Shown here piece after piece: positions 62,949-63,934 of a DNA stretch of 63,934 bases. The stretch is from [Flexibacter] sp. ATCC 35208 (GTDB lineage: Bacteria > Bacteroidota > Bacteroidia > Chitinophagales > Chitinophagaceae): assembly GCF_001975825.1 (NCBI RefSeq), contig NZ_MTKN01000019.1, positions 43,252 to 107,185 on the forward strand. The letters run 5' to 3'. The position numbers were made by a program, and so were the translations under genes. The stretch's first letter is position 1. The number at the start of each line of letters is the position of its first letter. The notes under the pieces were generated by a model that had not been told where the DNA came from, ran no database searches, and saw nothing but the letters and a program-made list of their open reading frames with translations.

Positions 62949-63811
62949 CTGAGGCTGTTTTGAGCCCGAAGCAGGTATGATATGACTATCGATCATCCAG
63001 TTCGTCAACAGGGATGGCCATGCCTTTAAGGAGAGCAGATCGGTTTTGTAACCCATATTAAAGGCATGATCTCCATTGGCGAAAATATGCGCTTCTACAG
63101 GGACCCTGGCGTCCCTGTAGGCGCTTAATAAGGTCACTATTGGTGCAGAACAGCAAGCGTCGTTATTCGCTACTACCAAAAAAGCCTTCGGCGCATCCTT
63201 TGGTACGGATTGCGGAATACCCAGTGGACCGGGATAAACTAAGATCTGAAAATCCGGTTTCCCATTTAGTCTGTCCACAGGATCTTTGGCTTTTTGATCA
63301 CCATATCCTGGCGCATAAGCTACCTGTGTCACAACTTCCCCACCTGAGCTAAAACCCCACATACCGACACGATTAGTGTCAATACCCCATTCTTTCGCAT
63401 GACTACGCACTAACCGCATGGCGCGGTAAGCGTCCTGTCTCACTTCTTTTTCTAATGAATAGGTAGAATCCTCCCTGAATAACCGGTATTTGAGAATAAT
63501 GGCAGTAATGCCTAAATCATTCAGGTATTTCGCAGGATTGACGCCTTCAGAATTATAAACCAATAACCGGAAGCCACCACCTGGGCAATGACCACTGCAG
63601 CACCTGTTGCTTTTTCCTTTGGAGGGAGGTAGACGGTGATGCTGGGGTTATGGATATTCTTTACATAGTAATCTTTGGCTATTTCTGGCTCGTTTTTCCG
63701 GTTTTCATAACCGGGTGCACCATTGGGCCAGAGATGCATAACAATTGGTGTATCCTGCGCGTAAGTGAGGCACGGGAGTAGTAGGCAAAGGAAGAGGTAA
63801 ATGCGTGACAT
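62946..63811 (-). pseudogene. Alpha/beta-hydrolase (esterase-like), frameshifted
   Basis: A secreted hydrolase (signal MSRIYLFLCLLLPCLTYAQ) reading MHLWPNGAPGYE.., TVYLPPKEKATGAAVVI, then broken near 63586. Adding one T to ATTGCCC restores CPGGGFRLLVYNSEGVNPAK and joins the C-terminal frame with the nucleophile motif GFSSGGEV and the His region FANGDHAFNMGYK. This resembles BD-FAE/acetyl xylan esterase-like hydrolases near xylanase genes. It is either a true pseudogene or a sequencing error at a short homopolymer. Confidence 0.82.
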
Positions 63812-63881
63812 GGCATATAAGTTAGCCATTATTCAGGAATAGTTTGAAAAAATTATGCAAACGATTCAGTATTATTCCGGA

Positions 63882-63934
63882 TTAAACATGCATAGGATTT
63901 GCAATAGTTCTGAATTGATCTGCCACAGCTTTTA
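63882..63934 (-). CDS. Possible C-terminus of a gene running off the right edge
   Basis: One minus-strand frame is open from the edge and ends KAVADQFRTIANPMHV with TAA at 63882-63884. Only 16 residues are visible, so this is weak; the sequence does not reveal a family. Confidence 0.25.
   Translation of the reverse strand, partial: KAVADQFRTIANPMHV

Overview
The window reads as a chromosome segment of a Bacteroidota soil or plant-litter bacterium, most like Chitinophaga or a near relative. The evidence is several SusC/SusD-type receptor sets, an ECF sigma/FecR pair feeding an STN-bearing SusC, AraC and LytTR regulators, TlpA-type thioredoxins, xylan- and galactoside-active glycoside hydrolases, scarce Shine-Dalgarno sites and a few promoters of the Bacteroidota TTTG / TAnnTTTG type. 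No rRNA, tRNA, CRISPR array, transposase or phage gene was recognised.

Layout. 0-4 kb: hemicellulose genes GH43 and GH115 on the minus strand. 4-10 kb: DUF3500 lipoprotein, HupE/UreJ-like membrane protein, AraC regulator, a TlpA thioredoxin and a divergent TPR protein sharing an operator-like region. 10-18 kb: one minus-strand locus, ECF sigma - FecR - SusC(STN) - SusD - TlpA, a regulated import system with its own redox protein. 18-25 kb: lipocalin, a second SusD beside a SusC gene that has lost most of its middle, an orphan LuxR-type regulator, an EamA transporter and an OmpR-type two-component pair. 25-34 kb: GH2 enzyme, a glyoxalase-fold dioxygenase with a GAF/sigma-54 activator, and two AraC + SDR pairs. 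34-43 kb: a minus-strand block with a LytS/LytTR pair, DUF2147, TolC, HlyD, FtsX-like permease, ABC ATPase and a DUF6268 barrel, which looks like a signal-responsive tripartite export system. 43-53 kb: glycosyltransferase, PAP2 phosphatase, AdhE, a possible kinase-fold protein, an OFA transporter, a secreted aminotransferase, a Tat-exported sugar isomerase-like protein and an M50 protease. 53-64 kb: decayed MFS gene, DUF genes, an unknown envelope pair, a TonB-dependent receptor divergent from a FAD/Rieske oxidoreductase, and a frameshifted esterase-like gene.

Two patterns cut across the genes. First, at seven places the 3' end of a gene has been copied in tandem into the neighbouring spacer (units of 14 to 139 bp), sometimes truncating or re-tailing the protein, and two in-frame duplications of the same style sit inside GH115. 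Second, a dispersed element recurs three times (about 18.95-19.07, 28.10-28.24 and 57.79-57.96 kb), with partial relatives near 5.15 and 52.3 kb: a hairpin with constant loop and compensated stem changes, a GGGTACC tail and a 25-nt invariant block that on the minus strand contains a ribosome-site-like sequence and an ATG opening a micro-ORF in two copies. I could not match it to a known family; it is the best candidate here for something undescribed.

Decay is also evident: an internally deleted SusC, a broken MFS gene, a frameshifted hydrolase and a one-base frameshift near the end of GH115. Some of these could be sequencing errors.
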